Shown: positions 39,358 through 48,751, counted from the first letter of the stretch. The stretch: DNA of 64,000 nt from Candidatus Saccharimonadota bacterium (GCA_014377695.1 JACMPA010000009.1:62001-126000), one strand, 5' to 3'. A program made the numbers and translations. The notes: generated from the letters alone by a model not told the origin.

Positions 39358-40193
39358 TGGCGATTAAACAATATAACCCGACTACTCCTGGTCGCCGTGG
39401 CATGTCCAGCCAGGACTTTAGTGACATTACGACTAAGAAACCACTACGTTCATTGCTTGTTGCTCAAAAGCGCGGTAGCGGTCGAAACAACACCGGACGC
39501 ATTACGGTTCGTCACAAGGGTGGCGGTGCTAAGAAATTCTATCGTATCGTGAATTTTAACCTAGCTATCGGCACAGTTGCCACGGTCGAGCACATCGAGT
39601 ATGATCCTAACCGTTCAGCTCGTATTGCCCGTATCAAAGAACCAAATGGCATCTACCATTACATCTTGGCCGCTAAGGACATGAAGGTTGGTCAGAAGAT
39701 CCATGCTGCCGAAGACGCAGCTATCGAATCTGGTAACCGCCTTCGCCTGAAGAATATCCCAATTGGTAGCACGATCCACGCCATCGAAATGCAACCGGGC
39801 CGTGGCGCCCAAATGGTGCGTAGCGCCGGCAACAGTGCTCAGCTGATGGCCAAAGAAAACGGCTATGCCCAAGTCCGATTGCCTAGTGGTGAAGTGCGCC
39901 TAATTAACCTTGAGTGTACTGCGTCAATGGGTGTTATCGGTAATGAGCAACACCAAAACGTTAAAATCGGTAAAGCCGGTCGTTCGCGTCATATGGGTAT
40001 TCGCCCAGGTGTCCGCGGTGTCGTCATGAACGCAGCTGATCACCCACATGGTGGTGGTGACGGTGGTCGTCATGGTATGGGTAAAGATCCACGCACACCT
40101 TGGGGTCAAAAAACGCTCGGTTTCAAGACTCGTAGTCGTAAGAATACCAGCCAGTTTATTGTAAGGAGCCGTCATGCGGCTAAGAGGAAATAA
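39357..40193 (+). CDS. rplB: 50S ribosomal protein L2
   Basis: Peptidyl-transferase-associated protein. RNNTGRITVRHKGGGAKKFY, and HPHGGGDGGRHGMG with the conserved His near residue 228, are present. 278 residues. AAAGGAG SD; starts on the last base of rplW. Confidence 0.98.
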   Translation: MAIKQYNPTTPGRRGMSSQDFSDITTKKPLRSLLVAQKRGSGRNNTGRITVRHKGGGAKKFYRIVNFNLAIGTVATVEHIEYDPNRSARIARIKEPNGIYHYILAAKDMKVGQKIHAAEDAAIESGNRLRLKNIPIGSTIHAIEMQPGRGAQMVRSAGNSAQLMAKENGYAQVRLPSGEVRLINLECTASMGVIGNEQHQNVKIGKAGRSRHMGIRPGVRGVVMNAADHPHGGGDGGRHGMGKDPRTPWGQKTLGFKTRSRKNTSQFIVRSRHAAKRK

Positions 40194-40195
40194 TC

Positions 40196-40300
40196 ATGGC
40201 TGAGACTTTCAAAGAAACTGCAGTGCAGATGCCACTTCAACACCCTGAATTCATAAAGAATCTGATGACAGTAACCGTAACACTCTCGGAGGAGAACTAG
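40196..40300 (+). CDS. Unknown 34-residue ORF between rplB and rpsS
   Basis: ATG at 40196 follows AGAGGA by 7 nt, and the frame stays open to TAG at 40298-40300, one base before the rpsS start. The peptide begins [15 protein letters not shown] and ends TVTLSEEN. It has no membrane segment and an acidic end; it resembles no ribosomal protein I know. rplB and rpsS are normally direct neighbours. It could be a real small protein, a coupling device for rpsS, or a chance frame. Confidence 0.5.
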   Translation: MAETFKETAVQMPLQHPEFIKNLMTVTVTLSEEN

Positions 40301-40301
40301 T

Positions 40302-40571
40302 ATGAGTCGTTCACTCAAGAAAGGTCCGTTTATCGACTTCAAGCTAGCCAAGAAGGTAGCTGCGCTCGGTAATGACGACCGTACCATCATCAAGACTTGG
40401 GCCCGCGCCTCGACTATCTCTCCGGATTTCGTCGGTAAGACAATTGCCGTGCACAACGGCAAGGTCCACGTCCCCGTATTTGTAACAGAAAACATGGTAG
40501 GTCACAAGCTTGGTGAGTTTAGTCCAACCCGTAAGTTCCGCTCCCATGGCGGTAAGTTAGCGAAGAAGTAG
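40302..40571 (+). CDS. rpsS: 30S ribosomal protein S19
   Basis: Head protein contacting tRNA and S13. [15 protein letters not shown], the [15 protein letters not shown] stretch and [13 protein letters not shown] are typical. 89 residues. Strong GGAGGAG SD located inside the preceding 34-codon ORF. Confidence 0.98.
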   Translation: MSRSLKKGPFIDFKLAKKVAALGNDDRTIIKTWARASTISPDFVGKTIAVHNGKVHVPVFVTENMVGHKLGEFSPTRKFRSHGGKLAKK

Positions 40572-40580
40572 GAGATAGCT

Positions 40581-40970
40581 ATGCCAGTACAAGCAATCGC
40601 TAAAGGTGTCCGCATGAGCCCCCGTAAAGTCGCAGTCGTTGCTGCGCTCGTTCGTGGTCGCTCAGTCGCTGATGCTATCGTCATCCTCGAGCACACGCCT
40701 CGTCGCTCAGCTCTACCAGTTATTAAAGCTATCAAGAGTGCTCAGGCTAACGCTGATCACAACCATGGCTACAAACCGGCAACACTGCAAATCACCGAAA
40801 TCAGTGTTACCCATGGTCCACGTCTGAAGCGTTATCGCCCAGCCGCTCACGGTCGTGCACTGCCATTCGAGCGTCGCAGCTCCCACATCAAGGTTGTTGT
40901 TGACGGTGAGATGCGTGAAGTTAAAAAACCGGCTGCTGTTAAGCCAGCCATTAAGAAAGAAGAGGCATAG
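40581..40970 (+). CDS. rplV: 50S ribosomal protein L22
   Basis: Exit-tunnel protein. The start VQAIAKGVRMSPRKVAVVAA and the loop GPRLKRYRPAAHGRAL are diagnostic. 129 residues including a Lys/Ala/Pro-rich tail. AGGAG SD. Confidence 0.97.
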   Translation: MPVQAIAKGVRMSPRKVAVVAALVRGRSVADAIVILEHTPRRSALPVIKAIKSAQANADHNHGYKPATLQITEISVTHGPRLKRYRPAAHGRALPFERRSSHIKVVVDGEMREVKKPAAVKPAIKKEEA

Positions 40971-40972
40971 TC

Positions 40973-41599
40973 ATGGGTCAGAAAGTAAACCCTATCAGCA
41001 TGCGTCTTCAGGTCAACAAGGACTGGCGCAGCAAATGGTTTGTCGCAAAGCGTGATTACGCTGCATACCTCAAAGCCGATCTAATGGTTCGTAAGATGAT
41101 CCACGACAAGTTGGGAAGCCGCGCTGCCATTAACAAGGTCGACATCAATCGCACACCTAACCTCGTTACCGTTACTATCATGACGGCTAAAGCTGGTGTG
41201 GTTATCGGTCGCGGTGGTTCTGGTGCACAGGAACTCAAAGACGCTATTGTGCGCATCTACAAGTCTGACGTCCGCGTCAACATCGAAGAAATCAAGAAAA
41301 GCGAACTATACGCCAAATTAGTTGCCGAGAACATCGCGCATCAGCTGGAGCGTCGCATGAGTTTCCGTCGCGCTATCAAGTCTGGTGCAGCTGCAACTAT
41401 GCGCGCCGGTGCTAAAGGTATCCGCATCCAGGTTGCTGGTCGACTTAATGGTGCTGAAATGTCCCGTACCGAAAAAGAAGTTCAAGGTTCAGTGCCTTTG
41501 CACACCATCCGTGCTGATATCGATTATGCTGGCGTCAAAGCTAAGACCGCTGCTGGCATAATAGGTGTTAAGGTGTGGATTTATAAGGGGGATGCATAG
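40973..41599 (+). CDS. rpsC: 30S ribosomal protein S3
   Basis: mRNA entry-channel protein. N-terminal [12 protein letters not shown], type II KH domain with [15 protein letters not shown], and the C-terminal domain through [12 protein letters not shown]. 208 residues. AGAGG SD. Confidence 0.98.
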   Translation: MGQKVNPISMRLQVNKDWRSKWFVAKRDYAAYLKADLMVRKMIHDKLGSRAAINKVDINRTPNLVTVTIMTAKAGVVIGRGGSGAQELKDAIVRIYKSDVRVNIEEIKKSELYAKLVAENIAHQLERRMSFRRAIKSGAAATMRAGAKGIRIQVAGRLNGAEMSRTEKEVQGSVPLHTIRADIDYAGVKAKTAAGIIGVKVWIYKGDA

Positions 41600-41600
41600 T

Positions 41601-42014
41601 ATGTTAATTCCTAGCAGAACTAAACACCGGAAAGTTCGCAAGGGCAAAATCCGTGGTGTCGCTACTAGCGGCAACTACATCGCCTTTGGTGACTACGCTT
41701 TACAGGCCCAAGGCAACGAGCGCATTACGAGTCGGCAGATTGAGGCTTCTCGTCAGGCGATGACCCGCTACATCAAACGTGGTGGTAAAATTTGGATTCG
41801 CATTTTCCCACACACGCCGGTTACCCGTAAGCCTCTTGACGTCAAGATGGGTAGCGGAAAAGGTAACCCTGAGTTCTTTGTCGCCAAAGTTCGCGCCGGC
41901 ACCATCCTATTCGAAATGCAGGGTGTCACTGAAGAAATTGCCCGTGAAGCTATGCGCCTAGCAGCACATAAATTACCTGTCAAGACTAAGTTCCTAATGC
42001 GGGAGGAGTCATAA
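41601..42014 (+). CDS. rplP: 50S ribosomal protein L16
   Basis: Near the A-site tRNA elbow. I set the start at ATG 41601 because [15 protein letters not shown] matches the family N-terminus; the frame is open further upstream. [16 protein letters not shown] and the [12 protein letters not shown] segment follow. 137 residues. Confidence 0.97.
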   Translation: MLIPSRTKHRKVRKGKIRGVATSGNYIAFGDYALQAQGNERITSRQIEASRQAMTRYIKRGGKIWIRIFPHTPVTRKPLDVKMGSGKGNPEFFVAKVRAGTILFEMQGVTEEIAREAMRLAAHKLPVKTKFLMREES

Positions 42015-42016
42015 TC

Positions 42017-42217
42017 ATGAAAATCATCGACATCCGCAAGTTATCAACCACCGAGTTGACAACCGAAAGCACCAAAATCCGTGAAGAAATCGCCGACTTA
42101 CGTCGTCGGATGAGTAGCGGTGAAATCCAAAACGTTCGCCTTATACGTGGCAAGCGCAAAGATTTGGCACGCATGTTAACAGTACTGAGCGAACAGCTCG
42201 TGAAGGAGGCCCAGTAA
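42017..42217 (+). CDS. rpmC: 50S ribosomal protein L29
   Basis: Two-helix protein at the exit tunnel, binding site of nascent-chain factors. [17 protein letters not shown] and [17 protein letters not shown] are typical. 66 residues. GGAGG SD. Confidence 0.96.
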   Translation: MKIIDIRKLSTTELTTESTKIREEIADLRRRMSSGEIQNVRLIRGKRKDLARMLTVLSEQLVKEAQ

Positions 42218-42555
42218 TGGCTAAAACTATGATTGGCACCGTCTCGAGTGATAAGGCTGATAAGACTATCATCGTCACGGTGCATACCCGAAAGACTCAC
42301 CCGTTGTACCGCAAGCAGTATTCCGTGAGCAAAAAGTTCATGGCGCATGACGAGAACAACGATGCGCATATTGGCGACAAGGTAGAAATCGCCGAGACCC
42401 GCCCGCTCAGCGCCCGTAAGCGCTTTACCCTGACTCGCATTGTCGACAAACCAGCGCTTCGTGAAGATTCACTGTCTGTTGTCAAATCTGATGACAGTGG
42501 CCTCAAGCCTTCCAAGGCTAAAGCTCCAGTCGTAGAGAGCGAGGATAAGAACTAA
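42217..42555 (+). CDS. rpsQ: 30S ribosomal protein S17
   Basis: Primary 16S rRNA binder with an OB fold: [31 protein letters not shown] and [15 protein letters not shown]-terminal extension brings it to 112 residues, about 25 more than typical. AAGGAGG SD; overlaps rpmC by 1 nt. Confidence 0.97.
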   Translation: MAKTMIGTVSSDKADKTIIVTVHTRKTHPLYRKQYSVSKKFMAHDENNDAHIGDKVEIAETRPLSARKRFTLTRIVDKPALREDSLSVVKSDDSGLKPSKAKAPVVESEDKN

Positions 42556-42923
42556 TGATTCAGCAAGAAACTCGTTTGACTGTGTGCGACAATAGTGGCG
42601 CCAAAGAAGTACTGTGTATTCGTGTGCTTGGTGGCACCCGACGCCGCTATGCACATGTCGGTGACACCATTGTGTGCACCGTCAAGCAGGCCAACCCGAG
42701 CGGTAACGTCAAGAAAAAGACCGTTGTCCGCGCTGTAGTTGTCCGCACTGCCGAAAAGATTCGTCGCAAAGACGGTTCAACAATCAAGTTTGATGACAAC
42801 GCCTGCGTTATCATTGGCGATGATAAGAACCCAAAGGCTACGCGTATTTTTGGTCCAGTGCCCCGCGAACTACGTGACCTGGGTTATAGCAAGATCATCA
42901 GCTTAGCACCGGAGGTACTCTAA
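42555..42923 (+). CDS. rplN: 50S ribosomal protein L14
   Basis: Intersubunit-bridge protein of standard 122 residues: [34 protein letters not shown] and [16 protein letters not shown]; overlaps rpsQ by 1 nt. Confidence 0.98.
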   Translation: MIQQETRLTVCDNSGAKEVLCIRVLGGTRRRYAHVGDTIVCTVKQANPSGNVKKKTVVRAVVVRTAEKIRRKDGSTIKFDDNACVIIGDDKNPKATRIFGPVPRELRDLGYSKIISLAPEVL

Positions 42924-42924
42924 T

Positions 42925-43272
42925 ATGAGCAACTCAAATACAGGCATCAAAGCCTTTAAGATTCGTTTGAAGAAAGGTGACACCGTCATCGTTCGGGCCG
43001 GCAAGTACAAAGGCCAAACTGGCAAAATATCTGCTACCCACCCAACACTGAACAAAGTTACCGTTGAAGGTATCAACATCGTCAAGAAGCACGTTAAGCC
43101 TAACCGTGAACACCCACAAGGTGCCATCGTTGAGCTTACCAAGCCAATCTGGGTTGGTAAGGTTTCGATCCTCGAGCCTACGACCAAGAAAGCTAGCCGC
43201 ATTGGTATGAAAGTAAATGAAGATGGTACAAAGACTCGTATCTTTAAGACCACCGGAAAGGAGATCAAGTAA
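42925..43272 (+). CDS. rplX: 50S ribosomal protein L24
   Basis: Assembly-initiator protein with a KOW motif: LKKGDTVIVRAGKYKGQTGK. 115 residues. Strong GGAGG SD. Confidence 0.97.
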   Translation: MSNSNTGIKAFKIRLKKGDTVIVRAGKYKGQTGKISATHPTLNKVTVEGINIVKKHVKPNREHPQGAIVELTKPIWVGKVSILEPTTKKASRIGMKVNEDGTKTRIFKTTGKEIK

Positions 43273-43880
43273 TGGCAGACGTCACAACAGCTAAAAAGGC
43301 TGCAAAACCAGTTAAGAAGACCGAAGCTACTACGGTTCGTCTCCGATCCGACTACCAGACTAAGTTCGTACCACAACTTGAGAAGGAACTTGGTCTCAAG
43401 AATGTCCACCAGCTTCCAAAGCTAGAGAAGATCGTCCTGAATATTGGCCTTGGCCGTTCAATGGGCGACAAAAAGATGATTGAAACCGCCAAGAACACGT
43501 TGACGAAGATCACTGGTCAAGCACCAGTCGAAACCTTCGCCAAGAAGTCTATCGCTGGTTTTAAACTCCGTGAAGGCAACATGATCGGCCTCAAAATAAC
43601 CCTTCGCGGTGACAAGATGTACGAGTTTGCCGACCGACTTATCAACATCGTCCTACCACGCCTCCGTGACTTCCACGGTGTAAGCGGCAAGGCATTTGAT
43701 AAAGCTGGTAACTACAGCCTAGGGTTTAACGACCAATCGGTATTCCCAGAGCTATCATTCGACGAGACTACTACCGTTCACGGTATGCAAGTTATATTCG
43801 TTATCAAAGCCCACGAACAAGCCCACGCTAAGGCATTACTGACCAAATTCGGTATGCCATTCGAGAAGGAGAACAAGTAA
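43272..43880 (+). CDS. rplE: 50S ribosomal protein L5
   Basis: 5S rRNA binder. The core motifs [30 protein letters not shown] and [15 protein letters not shown] are clear. An N-terminal Ala/Lys-rich extension of about 18 residues precedes the fold; 202 residues. AAAGGAG SD. Confidence 0.97.
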   Translation: MADVTTAKKAAKPVKKTEATTVRLRSDYQTKFVPQLEKELGLKNVHQLPKLEKIVLNIGLGRSMGDKKMIETAKNTLTKITGQAPVETFAKKSIAGFKLREGNMIGLKITLRGDKMYEFADRLINIVLPRLRDFHGVSGKAFDKAGNYSLGFNDQSVFPELSFDETTTVHGMQVIFVIKAHEQAHAKALLTKFGMPFEKENK

Positions 43881-44149
43881 TGGCTAAAAAATCAGCAATC
43901 GCCCGCGATCTGAAACGTCAAAGGATGATCATACAGTATGCCGCCAAGCGCGCTCAGCTAAAAGAACTCGGTGACCTCGAAGGTTTGGCCAAGTTGCCTC
44001 GCAACTCTAGCCCAACACGTTGGAAGAACCGCTGTTTCGAAACTGGCCGCCCTCACGCCTACATGCGTCAATTTGGCCTCAGTCGCCTAAGTTTCCGTGA
44101 GCACGCCGTCAAAGGTGAAATCCCAGGTGTAACGAAAGCGAGTTGGTAA
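43880..44149 (+). CDS. rpsN: 30S ribosomal protein S14, zinc-free type
   Basis: 89 residues, the long form without CxxC pairs (the short form is about 61 residues and binds zinc). [20 protein letters not shown] is the conserved C-terminal core; the only Cys is the one in this core. AAGGAG SD. Confidence 0.97.
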   Translation: MAKKSAIARDLKRQRMIIQYAAKRAQLKELGDLEGLAKLPRNSSPTRWKNRCFETGRPHAYMRQFGLSRLSFREHAVKGEIPGVTKASW

Positions 44150-44154
44150 CCAAT

Positions 44155-44553
44155 ATGTCAACATCCACAGACCCAGTCGCAGATATGTTAACTCGTATTC
44201 GTAACGCTATTGCTGTTCGCAAGAACACAATCAGTTTGCCGCACAGCAAACTTAAGGAATCAGTTGCTCGTCTGCTTAAAGACAGCAACTTCCTAACCGA
44301 GATCAAAGTAAACGACGCTACTGTAGGTAAAACTTTGGTCATCACGATTAATGATGAGCACGAAAACGCTCGAATCACTGAAATATCTCGTATGAGTACC
44401 CCAGGACGCCGTTTTTACGTTGCCGCCAAAGACATCCCAACTGTTAAACACGGTCGTGGTATCGTCATTGTCAGTACCTCAAAAGGCCTGATGACTGGCG
44501 ACCAAGCCAAGAAGCAGCAAGTCGGTGGTGAATTAATTTGTAAAGTTTATTAG
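44155..44553 (+). CDS. rpsH: 30S ribosomal protein S8
   Basis: Binds the central domain of 16S rRNA and often represses the spc operon. DPVADMLTRIRNAI at the start and GRGIVIVSTSKGLMT near the end are diagnostic; 132 residues. ATG 44155 is preferred over an in-frame TTG at 44143. No good SD. Confidence 0.97.
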   Translation: MSTSTDPVADMLTRIRNAIAVRKNTISLPHSKLKESVARLLKDSNFLTEIKVNDATVGKTLVITINDEHENARITEISRMSTPGRRFYVAAKDIPTVKHGRGIVIVSTSKGLMTGDQAKKQQVGGELICKVY

Positions 44554-44568
44554 GAACAAAGGAATAAT

Positions 44569-45108
44569 ATGAGTCGAGTAGGAAAACAGCCAATCGCAGT
44601 ACCGAGTGGCGTGACAATCACTGTCGACCCAGACACCATCACGGTTGCTGGTTCGAAAGGAACGCTGACGCAGTTTACTATGCCTGACATTACTGTCGCG
44701 CAAGAAGGTGCTGAGGTATTAGTAACCCGAGCTAACGATGATCCAAAAGTCCGTGCTAAGCACGGCCTAATGCGTTCCCTCATCAATAACATGGTTGTTG
44801 GTGTCACCACTGGTTTTAGTAAAAAGTTAGAAATCAATGGTGTTGGTTACCGCGTGGCAGCACAAGGTGCGGACCTTAAGCTAAACCTTGGGTTCTCCCA
44901 TGATGTTATCTTCAAAATGCCTGTTGGTGTTACCGCAGCTATCGAAGGCACCAACATCACCGTCAGTGGTATTAGTAAACAGCAAGTCGGCCAAGTCGCT
45001 GCTGAAATTCGGGCACTTAAAAAGCCTGAACCTTACAAGGGTAAGGGCATCAAATACGAAGGCGAGCGCATTATCCGTAAGTCTGGTAAGTCAGGAAAGG
45101 AAAAGTAG
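44569..45108 (+). CDS. rplF: 50S ribosomal protein L6
   Basis: Near the sarcin-ricin loop. MSRVGKQPIAVPSGV, GFSKKLEINGVGYR and the C-terminal KPEPYKGKGIKYEGE are typical. 179 residues. AAAGGA SD. Confidence 0.98.
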   Translation: MSRVGKQPIAVPSGVTITVDPDTITVAGSKGTLTQFTMPDITVAQEGAEVLVTRANDDPKVRAKHGLMRSLINNMVVGVTTGFSKKLEINGVGYRVAAQGADLKLNLGFSHDVIFKMPVGVTAAIEGTNITVSGISKQQVGQVAAEIRALKKPEPYKGKGIKYEGERIIRKSGKSGKEK

Positions 45109-45109
45109 T

Positions 45110-45466
45110 ATGAGCAAACTCACCACTAAGCAAGCCAACCGTCTGCAGCGTGCGAACCGTGTTCGTACTGCTGTCCAGGGAACCGCTGATCGTCCACGCT
45201 TAAGCGTGCACGTGAGCAATCTGCACGTTAGCGCCCAGATCATTAATGATGATACCCACACCACTCTTGCCGCAGTTTCAACCGTCGGCCAAAAAGCCGC
45301 TACCGGTACTATGAGCGAACGAGCTACTTGGATTGGTTCAGAGATTGCTAAAAAAGCTAAGGCCGCTAAAATAAACAAGGTAGTATTTGACCGCGGTAGC
45401 AAACTCTACCACGGACGCGTCAAGGCTCTAGCCGATGCCGCTCGTAACGCAGGACTGGAGTTCTAA
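45110..45466 (+). CDS. rplR: 50S ribosomal protein L18
   Basis: 5S rRNA binder: RPRLSVHVSNLHVSAQII and VVFDRGSKLYHGRVKALAD. The start is set at ATG 45110 (MSKLTTKQANRLQRANRVR), 1 nt after rplF; the frame is open upstream. 118 residues. Confidence 0.97.
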   Translation: MSKLTTKQANRLQRANRVRTAVQGTADRPRLSVHVSNLHVSAQIINDDTHTTLAAVSTVGQKAATGTMSERATWIGSEIAKKAKAAKINKVVFDRGSKLYHGRVKALADAARNAGLEF

Positions 45467-45468
45467 TC

Positions 45469-46212
45469 ATGGCTGAATCAACAACTACAGCAACAACCGC
45501 AACTGCACCAGCTGCTGCGGTTGCAGCGCCAGCCCCACAGGGTCGTGGTGGTGCTCCCGGTCAAGGCCGAGGTGGACCACAAGGTGGCCGAGGTGGCAAT
45601 GATCGCCGTGGCGGTCGTCGCCCAGAAGTACCTCAAGAAGAAAAGCAATTTGACGAGCGCACCCTACACATCGACCGTGTCGCCCGTGTCGTTAAGGGTG
45701 GCCGTCGCTTCCGCTTCCGTGCGCTAGTAGTCGTCGGAGATCGCAAGGGCCGCGTCGGTATTGGGATGGCCAAGGGAGCAGATGTAACCGCAGCTGTTAC
45801 CAAAGCTACTGAAGTCGCTAAAAAGCACTTCATCACTGTTAAGTTACACAAGGGAACATTCCCGCACGAAACTGAAGCAAAAGTTTCAGGTGCTCGTATA
45901 TTGCTTCGTCCAGCTAGCGCTGGTACCGGACTTATTGCGGGCGGTGTTGTCCGCACTATCCTCGAAGTTGGTGGTGTCACCAATGCACTCAGTAAATCAC
46001 TTGGTTCATCGAACAAAGCCAACACAGCCTACGCTACTATTGCTGCATTAGAATCATTAGTGCCAGCTAGCCAATGGGTGACGACTGTAAACAAGCCAAA
46101 AAGTGAAAAGGTTGTCAAAGCTGAGAAAACTGCACCTGCAAAAGTTGCAGCAACCGATGCCAAGGCAGCAAAGGCTTCGCCTGAAGCAAAAGCTAGCAAG
46201 GAGTCTAAATAA
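45469..46212 (+). CDS. rpsE: 30S ribosomal protein S5 with Gly/Arg-rich N-terminal extension
   Basis: The S5 core is clear from about residue 60 (DRVARVVKGGRRFRF; VVVGDRKGRVGIGMAKG; LLRPASAGTGLIAGG). At 247 residues it is about 80 longer than usual. Residues about 24-50 form an RGG-like Gly/Arg/Gln tract (GRGGAPGQGRGG and further repeats), and the last 35 residues are Lys/Ala-rich. GGAG SD. It is followed directly by L15; no L30 gene lies between, a known CPR trait. Confidence 0.97.
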   Translation: MAESTTTATTATAPAAAVAAPAPQGRGGAPGQGRGGPQGGRGGNDRRGGRRPEVPQEEKQFDERTLHIDRVARVVKGGRRFRFRALVVVGDRKGRVGIGMAKGADVTAAVTKATEVAKKHFITVKLHKGTFPHETEAKVSGARILLRPASAGTGLIAGGVVRTILEVGGVTNALSKSLGSSNKANTAYATIAALESLVPASQWVTTVNKPKSEKVVKAEKTAPAKVAATDAKAAKASPEAKASKESK

Positions 46213-46712
46213 TGAAGTTCAACGATCTAAAGACTACTAAACAGCGCCAAGCCAAGCGCGTTGGCCGTGGTATTTCTGCTGGCCAGGGTAAAACCGCTGG
46301 TCGTGGTACCAAGGGTTATGGCTCACGTACTGGTTCAAAGGCGAAACCTGGTTTCGCTGGTGGTCAAAACCCCCTCATGCAAGCCTTACCTAAGCTGCCT
46401 GGCTTCAAAAGCTTGCACACCAAGGCAGAGAACGTCCACACGGGACAGCTTGAGCAATTCGGCGGCAAGACCGTCGACAGCCAAGTTCTGGCTGACGCCG
46501 GTCTAGTTAGCAGCCCATATGCCAAGATAAAACTCATCAGTGGCAAAGGCGAATTGACTAAAAGCGGTACCGTTAAACTGGCTTCTGTTAGCGCTAGCGC
46601 GCTCGAACTGATTCAGCAAGTCGGTGGCTCGTTTGAAGAAACAGTACGCACCCAGCGTCCAATCACTTCTACGAAGTCCCGCAAAGCTCCTGAGAACAAA
46701 AAAGAAGCCTGA
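46212..46712 (+). CDS. rplO: 50S ribosomal protein L15
   Basis: The Gly-rich N-terminus (KRVGRGISAGQGKTAGRG; GSRTGSKAKPGFAGGQ) and KLPGF are typical. 166 residues with a Lys-rich tail. AAGGAG SD; overlaps rpsE by 1 nt. A terminator follows. Confidence 0.97.
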   Translation: MKFNDLKTTKQRQAKRVGRGISAGQGKTAGRGTKGYGSRTGSKAKPGFAGGQNPLMQALPKLPGFKSLHTKAENVHTGQLEQFGGKTVDSQVLADAGLVSSPYAKIKLISGKGELTKSGTVKLASVSASALELIQQVGGSFEETVRTQRPITSTKSRKAPENKKEA

Positions 46713-46734
46713 TAGCTCAATAGAAGATTTACGC

Positions 46735-46786
46735 AACAGCCCTTGACAACCAGGTGTTCTACACCCATCTGTCAAGGGCTGTTTTT
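46735..46786 (+). terminator. Terminator after rplO, TTGACA-stem family
   Basis: A 14-bp stem (AACAGCCCTTGACA / TGTCAAGGGCTGTT) encloses an inner 5-bp hairpin (GGTGT / ACACC, loop TCT) and ends in TTTTT. It is nearly the same as the rpoC terminator at 26323. Confidence 0.9.
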
Positions 46787-47058
46787 GTTACACACTGCGC
46801 AGAACTTGTAGCCAGATTCTACTCTAATAATTTGTGAGCATTCGTCTCAGCTCCAGTTGATTAAAGTATGAATGCGCCCATAAAACAGGCGTTAGCTTAT
46901 AAGAGCGTGCATTCTCTCACATTTAATAAATGAGTAGTAAACGATTAAGTCCCCACCACTGCAGATTAGCAATCAAAGCAGCATGTAACTGACGCATGAG
47001 ACAAGGGGCGTTGTTTTTATTATCACCTCATATACTTACTCTGGTGACATAAACCGTG
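46787..47058. other. Gene-free region between rplO and secY
   Basis: About 270 bp with no supported ORF. It has three GCATTC/GAATGC hexamers (near 46840, 46869 and 46911) that could pair with each other, and a GCGCC/GGCGT pair near 46873. I looked for SRP RNA, RNase P and tmRNA signatures and saw none. Confidence 0.4.
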
Positions 47059-47064
47059 TATACT
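47036..47064 (+). promoter_or_regulatory. Candidate secY promoter
   Basis: TTACTC, 17-bp spacer, TATACT (preceded by TG), about 37 nt upstream of secY. Confidence 0.5.
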
Positions 47065-47100
47065 ACGTCGGAAGAAGACAAATGAGAAACTCTATTTAGA

Positions 47101-48591
47101 ATGAACTGGAAAATTATCACCCGCAGCCTAGGGCACAAAGACATGCGCAAGCGCATCTTTGCTGTACTTGGTATACTGCTCGTGTTCCGTATACTGGCCC
47201 AGCTGCCGGTTCCAATTGCTAATGGCGATACATTACGGCAGGTTTTAGAAAATGCTTTCAGCGCAAATTCGTCATCCTTCCTGGGCTATCTGAACGTCCT
47301 ATCTGGCGGAGCGCTCTCTAACTTCTCGATTCTAATCGCCGGTCTTGGGCCATACATCAACGCTTCCATTATTATGCAACTCCTTACCAAGGCCGTACCG
47401 CGCTTAGAGGCGCTACATAAAGAAGGTGAGTTTGGTCAGAAAAAAATCAATCAGTACACCCGTATTTTGACGCTGCCATTAGCCATTGTGCAGTCAATTG
47501 GTTCAATATTCCTGATTCGTCAATTCGCATCGCAGCAGAGCGGTGTCGGTGATATTACCGCAAATACCTCACCATTACAGTGGGTGCTTATGGTCGGTGC
47601 CCTCACCGGTGGTTCTATGCTGCTGATGTGGCTCGGTGAGCTGGTAACAGAACAGAGCATTGGTAATGGTATATCACTGGTGATCACCGTTGGTATCGTC
47701 AGCCGCTTACCATCAAGCCTAGCTAGTATCTTTAGCGGCGTGTTTGGCAAAGACCAACACTGGAATATATTTGGTCAGAGTCTACCAGTCAACGAGAAGT
47801 CATTAGTATATGCTCTGGGACTGGGCGCAGCGTTTCTGTTCATTACTTGGGCGGTGGTCATGCTTAACGAAGCCTCGCGCAACCTAACGGTCAACTACGC
47901 TAAGCGGGTGCAAGGCAACAGAGCGTACGGCGGTATCACAACTGTACTTCCGGTCAAGCTCATTACAGCTGGCGTAGTACCAATCATCTTTGCCGTCGCG
48001 TTCCTGAGCGTACCAACCTACGTCGGGCAGCTGCTAGCAAGTAATCAAAGTGCTAACTTAGCCCGATTGGGTGCAGATTTGTACCAGTGGTTCCAGCCGC
48101 CAACCGCCACAACTTTTGCTCAAGGCGGCTTTGAGCCATTCATTTATCCTATTGTCTACTTCCTGTTGGTATTCGTATTTACGTTCTTCTATACCAGCAT
48201 TGCCTTTAACTCTAAAGAAATCGCCGAGAACCTTCAGAAGCAGGGTGGCTTCCTAGAGGGTGTTCGCTCCGGCGTTCAGACAGAAACTTACCTAGCTAAG
48301 GTCGTCAACCGCCTTACACTATTCGGTGCTTTCAGCTTGGGTGTGCTAGCGCTATTGCCAATCATCGCTCAGATATGGATTAACACCAGCATCAGTATCG
48401 GAGGTACTAGTATCCTTATCCTGGTGTCAGTTGCGTTACAGACGCTGCGAGCTATCGAATCCCGGGCCCTTATGGTCACGTACGATCAATACAGCCAGCC
48501 TGACTTCTTCTCAGACGATGATAATGATACGAACGGTAAGCCGACTCGTCGGGACCGCTTAGCTAGCCGTTTCAGCAAGAAGACTACTTGA
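47101..48591 (+). CDS. secY: Preprotein translocase subunit SecY
   Basis: Channel of the Sec translocon, with ten predicted membrane segments. ILAQLPVPIANGDTLRQ, the plug and GLGPYINASIIMQLL motif, and the SLVITVGIVSR and KEIAENLQKQGG segments are typical. At 496 residues it is longer than the usual 430-440 owing to loops and a polar C-terminal tail. No SD. It has its own promoter rather than following rplO directly, and neither adk nor map follows it. Confidence 0.97.
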   Translation: MNWKIITRSLGHKDMRKRIFAVLGILLVFRILAQLPVPIANGDTLRQVLENAFSANSSSFLGYLNVLSGGALSNFSILIAGLGPYINASIIMQLLTKAVPRLEALHKEGEFGQKKINQYTRILTLPLAIVQSIGSIFLIRQFASQQSGVGDITANTSPLQWVLMVGALTGGSMLLMWLGELVTEQSIGNGISLVITVGIVSRLPSSLASIFSGVFGKDQHWNIFGQSLPVNEKSLVYALGLGAAFLFITWAVVMLNEASRNLTVNYAKRVQGNRAYGGITTVLPVKLITAGVVPIIFAVAFLSVPTYVGQLLASNQSANLARLGADLYQWFQPPTATTFAQGGFEPFIYPIVYFLLVFVFTFFYTSIAFNSKEIAENLQKQGGFLEGVRSGVQTETYLAKVVNRLTLFGAFSLGVLALLPIIAQIWINTSISIGGTSILILVSVALQTLRAIESRALMVTYDQYSQPDFFSDDDNDTNGKPTRRDRLASRFSKKTT

Positions 48592-48704
48592 GAAGTGCTA
48601 ATCTACGACCGAATGTAAGTTTCAGTTGCAACATGGCTGCTGCTAGGTGCGCCGGTGATCAACTCAGTATCGTGCTTGGTCAATCCTTTAGTAAAGTAAA
48701 CCCT

Positions 48705-48733
48705 TTGCAAACTGTTGTTAAGTCTGCTATAGT
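48705..48733 (+). promoter_or_regulatory. infA promoter
   Basis: TTGCAA, 17-bp spacer, TATAGT with an extended TGC. The predicted start at about 48740 leaves only about 12 nt before the infA ATG. Confidence 0.75.
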
Positions 48734-48751
48734 TAGTAATTAGTTATATTT

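Noticed and set aside
46787-47100. SRP RNA (ffs) in the gap before secY
   Set aside because: The conserved GGAA-loop and helix 8 sequence is not present.
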